NCBI GenBank assembly: GCA_041392475.1
Contig: JAWKLZ010000001.1
Location: forward strand, 2,356,001-2,420,000
Origin: Chitinophagales bacterium
GTDB lineage: Bacteria; Bacteroidota; Bacteroidia; Chitinophagales; UBA2359
Direction of reading: 5' to 3'
DNA length: 64,000 nt
Each line of letters starts with the position of its first letter. Position 1 is the stretch's first letter. The position numbers and the translations under genes were made by a program. The notes under the pieces were generated by a model that made no database searches, was not told the origin of the DNA, and was given only the letters and a program-made list of their open reading frames with translations. Below are positions 45,410-53,753 of this stretch, piece by piece.

Positions 45410-46045
45410 ATGACAACGAATCAACTATATTTCAATAAATACGGAGAGATAAATGCCTTGGGGCGAATGCTCTATGCTGAAGCCATTCGCCTCAATAGAT
45501 TAGACGATTTGCCAACAGATCTCTATGAGCATGTGCTGCAATCGCCATGGGCAAGTGCAGAAATCATTGATTTATACACCTTAATAGAGAATGAAGAATA
45601 TTCAGAAAGCGAACCTCATCCTTTTTTCGATTTGAGCAATAAAACAATCGGCAACGATATCAATGATATAGACCGTATTTTGGAGCAGTTGAAAACCGAA
45701 GCATTGCTCAATCTAACCTACGAAAAGGCGATTGAAGAACAATTTGCTTTTCGCAGTTCGGCAGCAGCGGCTGTGCCATTGAAGGTCAAAACACCGATTG
45801 AAGAACAGTTGGTGATGGAAAATTTCATTGATTTTGAGTGGGAAACAAGCAGCAACAACGAATTGATTCTCACTTTAGAAAACCATCAGCGAAGGTTGGT
45901 GAAAGAACGATTGCCTGCTGGTACGACCTCTTTCCGAATTGATTTGCTTCCCAAAGACAAGTTTCCTTCTGGTTTGTACTATTGGAAATTGGCTTTGAGA
46001 GGCGGAAAACCAATTATCGGAAAAGTGTATATCTATCAAGTTTGA
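45410..46045 (+). CDS. Hypothetical protein with T9SS-like C-terminal strand region
   Basis: 211 aa. The N-terminus ('YGEINALGRMLYAEAIRLNRLDDLPTDLYEHVLQSPWASAEIIDLYTLIE') is helical with no signal peptide and looks like an intracellular helical domain. The C-terminal 70 residues ('NELILTLENHQRRLVKERLPAG' to 'FPSGLYYWKLALRGGKPIIGKVYI') resemble the beta-sandwich of type-A T9SS domains. A cytoplasmic protein with that fold would be unusual, so the resemblance may be accidental. Its 3' end overlaps the convergent neighbour by 10 bp. Confidence 0.6.
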   Translation: MTTNQLYFNKYGEINALGRMLYAEAIRLNRLDDLPTDLYEHVLQSPWASAEIIDLYTLIENEEYSESEPHPFFDLSNKTIGNDINDIDRILEQLKTEALLNLTYEKAIEEQFAFRSSAAAAVPLKVKTPIEEQLVMENFIDFEWETSSNNELILTLENHQRRLVKERLPAGTTSFRIDLLPKDKFPSGLYYWKLALRGGKPIIGKVYIYQV

Positions 46046-46560
46046 AAAGGCAGTTCCTTCAATATTTTTTGGTAGCGCTGATTTATATACGCCCAATCTT
46101 TTTCGCTCATGTTTGTAAATTGTTGCTTGCGAATGCGGTCATATAGGCGGTAATCGTAAATGAGGGTAAAATTTTTGACAAAAGGAAGTTCTTCTATCTT
46201 TTTGAACCGTTCATAAGTTTTGTCCCTCAACAACAATTCTATTCGCCTACGCAATAGACTGATTTCTTTTCGGAGGGACTTGATTTCTTCCTTGCGGATG
46301 CGTGCGTTTCCGCCTCCTCTTTTGAAGTCTCGCAAGCGGTAATCTTCTATACCCCGATAGTTTTTGATTTGTAAATAAGGCAGTTGCAATAGTTTTTCCA
46401 ACTCCTTCAATTCTTTTTCCGTAGCAGCTTCTGGCTCTTTGTAGTCGGGGTCGGCATATTGTTCGGGAATCGCTCCTCGGTATTTCCAAGTGCGGATGGT
46501 GCTGCCTGCAAGGTTGTATTTGCGCTGGAGATGGTCTGCAAGTTCTTCGGTATATTTCAT
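46036..46560 (-). CDS. Hypothetical protein, possible HTH plus coiled coil
   Basis: 174 aa. The N-terminus 'YTEELADHLQRKYNLAGSTIRTWKYRGAIPEQYA' has the length and pattern of a helix-turn-helix. A basic coiled coil ('RKEEIKSLRKEISLLRRRIELLLRDK') and a C-terminal helical region follow. No family is recognised. It is the last gene of the minus-strand run that begins with cmr1, 51 bp after the small Rossmann-like gene. It could be a regulator linked to the CRISPR operon or simply a neighbour. Confidence 0.55.
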   Translation of the reverse strand: MKYTEELADHLQRKYNLAGSTIRTWKYRGAIPEQYADPDYKEPEAATEKELKELEKLLQLPYLQIKNYRGIEDYRLRDFKRGGGNARIRKEEIKSLRKEISLLRRRIELLLRDKTYERFKKIEELPFVKNFTLIYDYRLYDRIRKQQFTNMSEKDWAYINQRYQKILKELPFQT

Positions 46561-46611
46561 TTTTTGGTGGCTTTTTTATCCCTTCAAATGACTAACAATA
46601 TAGCATTTTTT

Positions 46612-46983
46612 TTAGTAATGGGCGTATTTTCTGAAGCGCACAAATTCAAAACGTATGTTTTTGGTGCCGTCTTCGTTGGTGGTCGTCAGTCGCTCGCTGG
46701 TGCTGGCTACTACTTCAATGCCTTGCTTTTGAAGTAGTAGGACAAGTGTGAAGGTGAAGGTGAGTTCGCCCATGAGGTGTACGGTCAGTTGTGGATGGTC
46801 GAGTTGTAGTTTTTGGATTTTCTGCAAATAAACATCTGCTAATTCTGCTACTTGTTGGGGGGCAAATTCAGGCGGTATGTTGGGAAAGGGGATATCTTGT
46901 ATTTCGCCGTATTGCTGGACGGCGGTTTGGTGTTGGTGCTTGTTCCAATTGGGGTAGGGGTGATTGGAGAGGTTTAGGAGCAT
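46612..46983 (-). CDS. Small Rossmann-like CRISPR-linked protein (candidate ring nuclease)
   Basis: 123 aa. The start 'LLNLSNHP' is a hydrophobic strand. A helix-rich middle follows, then 'LTVHLMGELTFTFTLVLLLQKQGIEVVASTSER' (67-98, strand-helix-strand with a small-residue and Ser/Thr-rich end) and 'IRFEFVRFRKY'. The size and alternating pattern resemble small Rossmann-like ring nucleases or CARF-type proteins (Csx15/16/20 group) seen beside type III loci. I cannot assign a family with certainty and saw no published catalytic motif. It lies 21 bp after the CcbP-like gene, downstream of cmr6, so it is probably in the same transcript. Confidence 0.6.
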   Translation of the reverse strand: MLLNLSNHPYPNWNKHQHQTAVQQYGEIQDIPFPNIPPEFAPQQVAELADVYLQKIQKLQLDHPQLTVHLMGELTFTFTLVLLLQKQGIEVVASTSERLTTTNEDGTKNIRFEFVRFRKYAHY

Positions 46984-47004
46984 TGCTAAATGAATTTTGA
47001 ATAA

Positions 47005-47277
47005 TCAAAAGGGTAGTGTTATTACTGATATGTTTTTTAATTTGAATACAAGGTTCGATAAATTATTTGCACGTTTATTAACGACATCTACCAATCTCAC
47101 TTCGACATCTTCTTTTGAACCTGCTCGTTTCTTCAAACGGGCAACAGCAGATATGGGAAAGTCTAAGTTTTCGGCAAAGTAATAATACCATGCTACATAG
47201 ACTTCTTCCATATCCATACAGCCTGCCATAAGCTCGTCTATTCGGTCTTCTCGTTCTGTGTCTTTTGTATAGGACAT
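47005..47277 (-). CDS. CcbP-like small acidic protein
   Basis: 90 aa. 'DMEEVYVAWYYYFAENLDFPISAVAR' followed by 'KEDVEVRLVDV' matches the pattern of the calcium-binding CcbP family (a WYYY block, then an FPF/DFPI turn and an SH3-like beta unit). The N-terminus carries several Glu/Asp. CcbP of cyanobacteria sequesters Ca2+; homologues elsewhere are often in mobile or defence neighbourhoods. Here it starts 10 bp after the cmr6 stop. A regulatory role in the CRISPR response is possible but unproven. Confidence 0.55.
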   Translation of the reverse strand: MSYTKDTEREDRIDELMAGCMDMEEVYVAWYYYFAENLDFPISAVARLKKRAGSKEDVEVRLVDVVNKRANNLSNLVFKLKNISVITLPF

Positions 47278-47287
47278 TTTATTGTTT

Positions 47288-48406
47288 TTAAGAGTTGATC
47301 ATGTAGCCGTAGCCGACTGCGGTTTTTGCGCCGATGCCTTTTTCCTTTAAAGCGTTTTCAAGCCAAGTTTTAGCTTTTTCTAAAATTGGAAGATGCTCAT
47401 CCGACTTAACACCTATTACAAACTGAAACTTTGTATCTTTTCCAATAGTCAAAAAAGGAATAGGAACAGGACTTTGCCAGTCGGCAGGAGGTGTCTTTCC
47501 ATCTTTATACCATTCGGGATAGTGTGGGTTCATAATATCTGCTTCCAATTTGATTGTAGATTGAGGAAAGGCATCAAAAAATAAAACCTTACCTTGTCGA
47601 GTACCTAAATCGTTTTCTTTTTCCAAGCGTTCTGCTTCTTTCTTATAAAAAGACTTAAAAGGTTTCTTGTCTTCTCCAATCTTACCTTCTCCATTGCAAC
47701 CAAACACATCACAAAAATCTTGTTTACTCAATGCTTCTACCTCATTTTTGTAAACTTCCGTAGTAACATAACTTCTCACAATTCCTTTAATGGCACTTGC
47801 AGGAATAAACGGAATACCATAAACATGATGTAAGGTCAAACCTGTTTCATAGACAGAAGTGCCGCCAAGACCTAAAGACAATCGCCATTCAGGAGATAAA
47901 ACCAACTCTGAAAATACTTTATCTTCACCAAGCAACGATTTGATTTGCTCAATATGATTATTATTAATCTGCTCAACTAAGTTTGTATCAAATTTAGATT
48001 TTTGAAAATTAGTATTGTATTGATAATCTTTATCATCAAACTCATAATTATCGTTAAATAATCTTTTTTGCTTGAACATTTTTAGATAAAGATTTTCATT
48101 ACTTTGAGCAGGTTTAGGGAATGTAAAATCACTTTTTTTATTTTGATGATGATTTCTTTTTTTTGTTCCTTGATTAGCATTTCCTTTTAATGGAAATATT
48201 CTACCAATTCTCAATTGTTTTTTACCATACTTTTCGACCTCTTTTAATTCAACCAGCATTTCGCTTCCTATTGAAACTTGACCACGCATAGGAGAACGCT
48301 CAACTTTATCTTTATAAAGCCAAGGCGGTCTATCTATTCCCTCGATTTCTAAAATCCACTTCTCACCACCATCCCGAACTACTTTCGCTTTCTTTTTTTT
48401 ATTCAT
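47288..48406 (-). CDS. cmr6: Type III-B CRISPR RAMP protein Cmr6, with N-terminal extension
   Basis: 372 aa. The RAMP core (about 170-370) holds 'LSLGLGGTSVYETGLTLHHVYGIPFIPASAIKGIVRSY', 'FFDAFPQSTIKLEADIMNPHYPEWY' and a closing glycine-rich loop 'GIGAKTAVGYGYM'. This caps the Cmr backbone at the 3' end of the crRNA. The first ~75 residues form a separate OB-like beta unit ('GQVSIGSEMLVELKEVEKYGKK'), then a basic linker 'KKRNHHQNKK'. Cmr6 proteins are usually shorter. It is the last of the core cmr genes, 4 bp after cmr5. Confidence 0.9.
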   Translation of the reverse strand: MNKKKKAKVVRDGGEKWILEIEGIDRPPWLYKDKVERSPMRGQVSIGSEMLVELKEVEKYGKKQLRIGRIFPLKGNANQGTKKRNHHQNKKSDFTFPKPAQSNENLYLKMFKQKRLFNDNYEFDDKDYQYNTNFQKSKFDTNLVEQINNNHIEQIKSLLGEDKVFSELVLSPEWRLSLGLGGTSVYETGLTLHHVYGIPFIPASAIKGIVRSYVTTEVYKNEVEALSKQDFCDVFGCNGEGKIGEDKKPFKSFYKKEAERLEKENDLGTRQGKVLFFDAFPQSTIKLEADIMNPHYPEWYKDGKTPPADWQSPVPIPFLTIGKDTKFQFVIGVKSDEHLPILEKAKTWLENALKEKGIGAKTAVGYGYMINS

Positions 48407-48410
48407 AATC

Positions 48411-48794
48411 TTAATCTTTTACAAAACGACGCAACCAAGTAAATAAAGCCAATACTTCACTCTTTACCTGTCGTAGTTCATTATCATTTAATTCTAAAAG
48501 GGTTTCAATTAAGGCTTTATCTCCTTTTGAAGCATTAGCTGCTAACTTACTTTTGATAAGTTCCTGTGGTTCTTTTGAAAACCAATCTTGAACATCTTTA
48601 TAAAGTTGTTTCCAATCACTTTTATTGTAAGCAAAAGCAACCGCATTCAAAAGTCCTGTATTCATTACATACATTGGGAACTTTTTAGCATAACTACCAT
48701 AGTTCCCATTATTTTTAGATGCTTCTGCATACTTCCAAGCCGCTTTTGCCCTTTCTTGATTGATATTATGCTTGTGTAGTTGCTGTGTCGCCAT
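48411..48794 (-). CDS. cmr5: Type III-B CRISPR small subunit Cmr5
   Basis: 127 aa, all-helical. 'ERAKAAWKYAEASKNN', 'YAKKFPMYVMNTGLLNAVAFAYNK' and 'VLALFTWLRRFVKD' match Cmr5. Cmr5 lines the belly of the complex and contacts target RNA. It overlaps cmr4 by 29 bp and is followed 4 bp later by cmr6. Confidence 0.92.
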   Translation of the reverse strand: MATQQLHKHNINQERAKAAWKYAEASKNNGNYGSYAKKFPMYVMNTGLLNAVAFAYNKSDWKQLYKDVQDWFSKEPQELIKSKLAANASKGDKALIETLLELNDNELRQVKSEVLALFTWLRRFVKD

Positions 48795-49755
48795 CGTTTG
48801 ATTGTTTTAGTTGTGTTTTAATAGTTTTTACAATACCTTTTCCGAGTGTTGCATTACCGCCTATTTGAATAACATTATTTAGTGTATCTGCAAAGTAGTT
48901 CATTACGCTGAGGTATTCACCTTTATCAAATTTATCCTTTTTACTCGGAGCAAATACATTACTTGCCAACACTAACGAATACATGACACATTCAGTAGGT
49001 AAATATTCCTCTGTAAATAATGCACCTTTGGCAACCGTACCCGTTTCATTATCAATCTTAATTCGAGTAACGACTTCTGTTGAGTTTTTTACAAAATCTG
49101 CAAAAGTATCATCTTCCAAAACCACTAATTTATTCTCTAAATCAGTTATTCCTAAAATCTCATTTAACTGTTTGGCTAACTCCTTAGCTTTTTTATTCAA
49201 GTCAGTATCAGAACAATCAAAACTATACTCTTCCAAAATAGCTTTGTTGTTACTGCTCAAATGACTTGCATTAGCTACGGCAACTTTGGTTACATCAATA
49301 CTATTGAAATCTGTTTCAATAGTAATTGATAATTGACATATATCCTGTAACTCCTGTTTTAATTTTTTCAAAACAGAAGGACAAGTTGCATAAGCAAAAA
49401 TACCTTTTAAGGACTTCAAAGGGAATAAGACGATACGAGCGTCTGTAAAGCCTATTGTACCAGCAAAGTCACGACTTTCTTTATCCTTAAATTCATCGGT
49501 GATTGATGGTTTTCTCGAAGCATCTTTTTCGTCATATCCAAAAGCTACATGCAATTTTACTCGGTCGGCTACACTTGTAGCGTTTTCCTCAAAACTTTCT
49601 CTAATTGCCCCTTTTAGTCCCGATGCTTCTATCTTCGGATAACCCGTGTGTTTTTCACGCTGAATAGGTAAATCCACGATACCTAAGTCATCGCCTGTCC
49701 CTGCGTGCATTGCCGTTTGACAATGCAAAAATAATGGTCTTGCTATTTTATACAT
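48766..49755 (-). CDS. cmr4: Type III-B CRISPR backbone RNase Cmr4
   Basis: 329 aa, repeating RAMP of the Cmr backbone that cleaves target RNA at 6-nt intervals. 'MHAGTGDDLGIVDLPIQRE' contains Asp28, which by position in this motif corresponds to the catalytic Asp of Cmr4. 'YPKIEASGLKGAIRESF', 'GTIGFTDARIVLFPLKSLKGIFAYATCP' and the late 'IQIGGNATLGKGIVK' are family signatures. It overlaps the CARF gene by 8 bp and cmr5 by 29 bp. Confidence 0.94.
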   Translation of the reverse strand: MYKIARPLFLHCQTAMHAGTGDDLGIVDLPIQREKHTGYPKIEASGLKGAIRESFEENATSVADRVKLHVAFGYDEKDASRKPSITDEFKDKESRDFAGTIGFTDARIVLFPLKSLKGIFAYATCPSVLKKLKQELQDICQLSITIETDFNSIDVTKVAVANASHLSSNNKAILEEYSFDCSDTDLNKKAKELAKQLNEILGITDLENKLVVLEDDTFADFVKNSTEVVTRIKIDNETGTVAKGALFTEEYLPTECVMYSLVLASNVFAPSKKDKFDKGEYLSVMNYFADTLNNVIQIGGNATLGKGIVKTIKTQLKQSNDGDTATTQA

Positions 49756-50896
49756 GATTTATTTTTATTTTTCTCAGTTTAGAATTTTTGATAATTTCTT
49801 GTTTTAAATCTTCTGTAAAATTGACAGAATTAATATAACGTTCATGCTTATCATGGTCATCAAATGTTTTATATACAAAAATTTTACTATTATCTTCAAA
49901 CCAGTAAACCCTAATTACATCACTAAATTTTTTACAGACTGTTTTATGCGATTGCTCACAAACATTATACTTTTCCCTTTGCTCTTCTTCAATGAAAGTT
50001 TGCTTGAAAAAGTGAATTGTTTTTTCCTGTTTATTAAGCTCTGAGCAGACTTTATCAGGACAATAGAAATTAAAATATTCCTTCTTATATGCTTCCCAAA
50101 ACAACAAACCTAAAGCGTTGAGAGTATAAGTTTGTCCATGATTATAAGTTTCTAAGCAACTTTCTGCCCTTTGAATAAACGAATAATGCTTATTTCCATC
50201 AATTTCAACTTCTTCTTCTATTTCTTTGAAAACATCAAAATATTCATCAAAAATATCATCATCTCGCTTAATAGGTAAACGAGGAATTTCGATAAGACTT
50301 CCTGTTTCTTCAAACTTATAATTGAGGTCTATTTTTGTAATCTGCCCCAATAAAGTCATAAATGGAATGATGCCTTTATAGCCTCCTGTAATATTCAAGA
50401 TATAATCTTTAGGGTTAGGATTTGCATTGTAGATTTTATAAAATCGTTCAACTAAATTCCTTAACCCTTTTTTGAAGTCAATAAGGTTTTCGACCCGTAA
50501 TCCCTCAATTACATCTTGCTTATAAGAAGCATTAAAGGTTACATTTTGCTTTCCTTCAAACCACTTCGCTACAATCTCCGCCGCCAAAACCGAAAGAATA
50601 GTATCTGTCGCCAAAAGATGGATATTCACTTTTTCATCTTTTGCTATTTTTAAAATACTTTCTATTTCTGCGGAGGCTTTATGGTCATTTTCAATGGCAT
50701 TTTCTACTAGGGTTCTTAACCCTTGTCTTCTTCCGCTATCATCTATTACCCTTTTCTTAAACTCATCCCACATAGAGAAACTATGTTGTTTTGGCTCATT
50801 TAGTAAGTTGAAACGCTGTTTAATCTCAGGATTTTTATTATCCTTCGTAAGATTAGTAAAAATAGAAGTACCTACTGTTGTTATGATTGTTTTCAT
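49748..50896 (-). CDS. CARF-domain CRISPR effector, possibly CARF-RelE (Cami1-like)
   Basis: 382 aa. The N-terminal CARF fold has 'TIITTVGTSIFTNL' and the ligand-site motif 'LNITGGYKGIIPF' (167-179). This indicates binding of cyclic oligoadenylate made by Cas10. A short winged-helix-like stretch ('LNALGLLFWEAYKKEYF') and a C-terminal unit of about 290-360 follow ('SDVIRVYWFEDNSKIFVYKTFDDHDKHERY'), which reads like a RelE mRNA-interferase fold. No internal HEPN R-x4-6-H motif was found; the only match is at the last residues. CARF-RelE effectors cleave ribosome-bound mRNA. The gene overlaps cmr3 (4 bp) and cmr4 (8 bp), so it is embedded in the core operon. Confidence 0.8.
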   Translation of the reverse strand: MKTIITTVGTSIFTNLTKDNKNPEIKQRFNLLNEPKQHSFSMWDEFKKRVIDDSGRRQGLRTLVENAIENDHKASAEIESILKIAKDEKVNIHLLATDTILSVLAAEIVAKWFEGKQNVTFNASYKQDVIEGLRVENLIDFKKGLRNLVERFYKIYNANPNPKDYILNITGGYKGIIPFMTLLGQITKIDLNYKFEETGSLIEIPRLPIKRDDDIFDEYFDVFKEIEEEVEIDGNKHYSFIQRAESCLETYNHGQTYTLNALGLLFWEAYKKEYFNFYCPDKVCSELNKQEKTIHFFKQTFIEEEQREKYNVCEQSHKTVCKKFSDVIRVYWFEDNSKIFVYKTFDDHDKHERYINSVNFTEDLKQEIIKNSKLRKIKINHV

Positions 50897-51960
50897 TTGC
50901 CTATATAAGTTATTCCAAAGCCTTCATGTGCTTTATGTTCTGAAATTGATTGATAATGAAAAGTTTCTTTAACTTTTTCCATACTTCCCTCTAAAAGTTT
51001 AAAATGATAAACTGAACCTACAGGAATAGCTTTATACATTACTTTTGGTCCTCTTTGCACCTTTTTCGTCGTTTTCATATTGAAACCTCCAATAGAAATA
51101 GGTTTGCCTAATACAGTTGTCTGCAATTTCAATTTTAAACCTTTATAATTTCCTTCAAACGTTATAGGATTTATCCATTCGGGAAGCCATCCATGTTTCT
51201 TAAAAATAGTTGGAGTAGCAACACATAACTTAAAACAATTATCATCAAATGAATTTGGACAAAGGATTTCGGTGTAATGTTTATCCTCAATTAGTTCAAT
51301 AGCGGCAGCTTTACCTTCTCCACCTAATTTTGCAATTGACTTCGCAGAAAAATCAAGCCCACTACATTCTACAAGAATTGAAATATTATCTTGTTTAAAT
51401 CGCTTCATATCGACACGATATAAACTACTTTGCAAGGTAGTTCTTGTACCAAATTGTCGCCCTATCCCAATTTTGCTTTCATCAACTAAAAAATTTTCAT
51501 TGACTTGTAATTCATTCACATTACCATTTAAGTAGTCTTCATAATTAAAATATGATAAAAAAGTATTACTAAATTCTTCAACGTACTCTACCTCTGATTG
51601 AGTAGCAATATTTTGAATTTGGGATTTTCCTATTACTTTACTCTTTGTAGGTGAAATCCCTAAAGTCATTTTCGGATTTCCTTTTTCATGCACTACGTCT
51701 CTTGGTGTTGGCAAAGCAATATCTGTATTAAACTCTAAGAAAATTCCTTTGATTACTAACCGTTCTGATGTTTCAACATTTTCCTCTGAAAAGCCTTCTT
51801 CTTGCTGCGAAAGCCATAAAGAACGTAAAGCACCATAAATAACACTTGGTGCAGGCGGAAAAATACCATCTGCCCAAGTTTCTTCTCCCATAGAAAACGG
51901 CTTCCCATCTCTAAAAAAGAAAGTATCAAAAGGATTGATGCGTAATATTTGTGTATCCAT
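50893..51960 (-). CDS. cmr3: Type III-B CRISPR RAMP protein Cmr3
   Basis: 355 aa, Cas5-like subunit that holds the crRNA 5' handle. 'INPFDTFFFRDGKPFSMGEETWADGIFPPAPSVIYGALRS' is the highly conserved N-terminus. 'RTTLQSSLYRVDMKRF' and 'SIGGFNMKTTKKVQRGPKVMYKAIPVGSVYHF' are further matches. The start codon overlaps the cas10 stop (1 bp) and the 3' end overlaps the CARF gene. Confidence 0.93.
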   Translation of the reverse strand: MDTQILRINPFDTFFFRDGKPFSMGEETWADGIFPPAPSVIYGALRSLWLSQQEEGFSEENVETSERLVIKGIFLEFNTDIALPTPRDVVHEKGNPKMTLGISPTKSKVIGKSQIQNIATQSEVEYVEEFSNTFLSYFNYEDYLNGNVNELQVNENFLVDESKIGIGRQFGTRTTLQSSLYRVDMKRFKQDNISILVECSGLDFSAKSIAKLGGEGKAAAIELIEDKHYTEILCPNSFDDNCFKLCVATPTIFKKHGWLPEWINPITFEGNYKGLKLKLQTTVLGKPISIGGFNMKTTKKVQRGPKVMYKAIPVGSVYHFKLLEGSMEKVKETFHYQSISEHKAHEGFGITYIGK

Positions 51961-53753
51961 TATTTTGCGATTGATTGACGTTTAGTGAATTGTGCAATAT
52001 TCAATGCCTGTGAGAAATTATCAAATTCTTCGGTCGAATGAAAAATATCAATAATATCGGTTTGCATTGTACCTTTTGGCTGATTAGGCATTCGAGAGCG
52101 TTCTACTAATCTTTTAATTTCATTTTCTGCTATTGCCGCTCCTGTGTGACCATCTTTTACAAAATCAAAAGTGTTCATTGTGCCAAAAGCATTTAATTCA
52201 TTCTGAATATTTTTAATAAAAGTATTAGAGTAGCTTTCGCTTTGAAGTTGGTCATTAATGCCTTTTATATTCGATAAATAACTCCATTTATAAACCGTTG
52301 CATGACTTTCTCCTGAATGTTTAATTACACTAATTGCAAAAGCATCTCTTCCACCTCCGCCTTTATGTTCGTCTTTTTTAGCTAACTTTTCCATTTCACG
52401 AGCCTTTTTCAGCACGATACTCAAAGGCGTTTTATAATGAGTAATCACGACACCAGCAGAAAAAGTAAAATTGAAACCATCGTCTAAATCCTCAGCAAAT
52501 TCAGTTTTTAAGATTTTATTTACCTTACAATTAAATTGATCGTATAATTCTTGCATCGCTTCATAGAGATAATTCAAATTGATAAATCCCATAAAATCAT
52601 CGCCACCTGCATAAATTGTTTGTCCTTTGGGATTATCTAAATACTTATAAGCCCATTCTGCATATTCTGCTAATAGTTCAGATGTTCTTTTTTGAAAATC
52701 TCTTAATTTATGCTTACTTGTTGTTTTTAAATTTTTACCGCTAATAATTTGCCCCATTCTGTCACCATCAAAGACCATCAAAGCATAATACTTTTGTAGC
52801 GGTAAATTATTTTTATTCATATATTTTACCAAGTCTTCATATCGTTTTCTTATTTGTACGATATTCTGCATCAATGATAAATAGCCATGATACTTGAAAT
52901 AATCTATACTTACATTTTCATCAAATAGTAATTGTTCATCAAAGTTTGTAGTTTTTATAAACTCATTCATATAATCAACAAGTAACTTTATTCCATCATC
53001 TCCATTTTTCCAAATACTATTTAATGTATCCATCAAAGCAATCTTAGCAGTAGATGGAAAATTTAGAGTATCAAAATCTCTTTTTACAAAACTAACGGCA
53101 CTTAATCCTTCTCCTTCTGATAAAAGGCTTAATGGGATTTTTGAATTATTTTGAATAATGTGTACCTCGTCTTCTTCTTGAAACAATTTTCGTTTTAAAA
53201 CTTTTTTTCTGTCCTCATTATCTTTCAAGCGATAAACTTTTACATTACGTTCACCATCAAGACTACACTTTCTGCCACTTTCAGGCAGTTGCTGAAATTG
53301 ACGAATATTCTTAGCTGCACCAAACCATTTTTCAGCTTCGGCATAATCCGTTTCATAGTTAGTTTCAATCGGATAAAAAATCCAATGTATTTCTAAGTGT
53401 TGTTTGATTTGCTCGTCAAAATTGATGACATTTCCTATTTTATATTCATTCTTAATTTTTTGAGCAATCTTCAAAAAAGTATCTTGAATATGTTGTTCTA
53501 TTGCTTCGCCTAATTTCCGAAGTTCTTCTTGACTTCCATTTATTGTACCTACAAATCTATTCGGAATAGATTTTTGTTTATTGATTACAGGAAAAATGAC
53601 CTGAACTCCCTTTTCTTTTGAAAAATCAATAGCTTCTGTACACAAATGACTCAATAATCGGCTGCCTCCAAATAAGTCCTGTGCTTTACGTGCTTGTGCT
53701 ATAAAGGTTTGAACTGGTCCTATGGAGAGTATGAATATGTGATTGTTTTTCAT
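51960..53753 (-). CDS. cmr2: Type III-B CRISPR Cas10/Cmr2, lacking the HD nuclease domain
   Basis: 597 aa against roughly 800-1000 for full Cmr2. It starts directly with the first Palm-type domain ('SIGPVQTFIAQARKAQDLFGGSRLLSHL'), with no HD domain in front. The cyclase Palm contains 'MVFDGDRMGQIISG' (327-340) and an intact GGDD (383-386 in 'YAGGDDFMGF'). The zinc-knuckle region has 'KCSLDGE' with only one of the expected Cys residues. DNase activity should be absent, while cyclic-oligoadenylate synthesis should be present. It assembles with Cmr3 at the complex foot. Confidence 0.94.
   Translation of the reverse strand: MKNNHIFILSIGPVQTFIAQARKAQDLFGGSRLLSHLCTEAIDFSKEKGVQVIFPVINKQKSIPNRFVGTINGSQEELRKLGEAIEQHIQDTFLKIAQKIKNEYKIGNVINFDEQIKQHLEIHWIFYPIETNYETDYAEAEKWFGAAKNIRQFQQLPESGRKCSLDGERNVKVYRLKDNEDRKKVLKRKLFQEEDEVHIIQNNSKIPLSLLSEGEGLSAVSFVKRDFDTLNFPSTAKIALMDTLNSIWKNGDDGIKLLVDYMNEFIKTTNFDEQLLFDENVSIDYFKYHGYLSLMQNIVQIRKRYEDLVKYMNKNNLPLQKYYALMVFDGDRMGQIISGKNLKTTSKHKLRDFQKRTSELLAEYAEWAYKYLDNPKGQTIYAGGDDFMGFINLNYLYEAMQELYDQFNCKVNKILKTEFAEDLDDGFNFTFSAGVVITHYKTPLSIVLKKAREMEKLAKKDEHKGGGGRDAFAISVIKHSGESHATVYKWSYLSNIKGINDQLQSESYSNTFIKNIQNELNAFGTMNTFDFVKDGHTGAAIAENEIKRLVERSRMPNQPKGTMQTDIIDIFHSTEEFDNFSQALNIAQFTKRQSIAK

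Noticed and set aside
49748..50896. HEPN RNase motif (R-x4-6-H) in the CARF protein
   Set aside because: The only match is 'RKIKINH' at the extreme C-terminus, which is not a helical active-site context.
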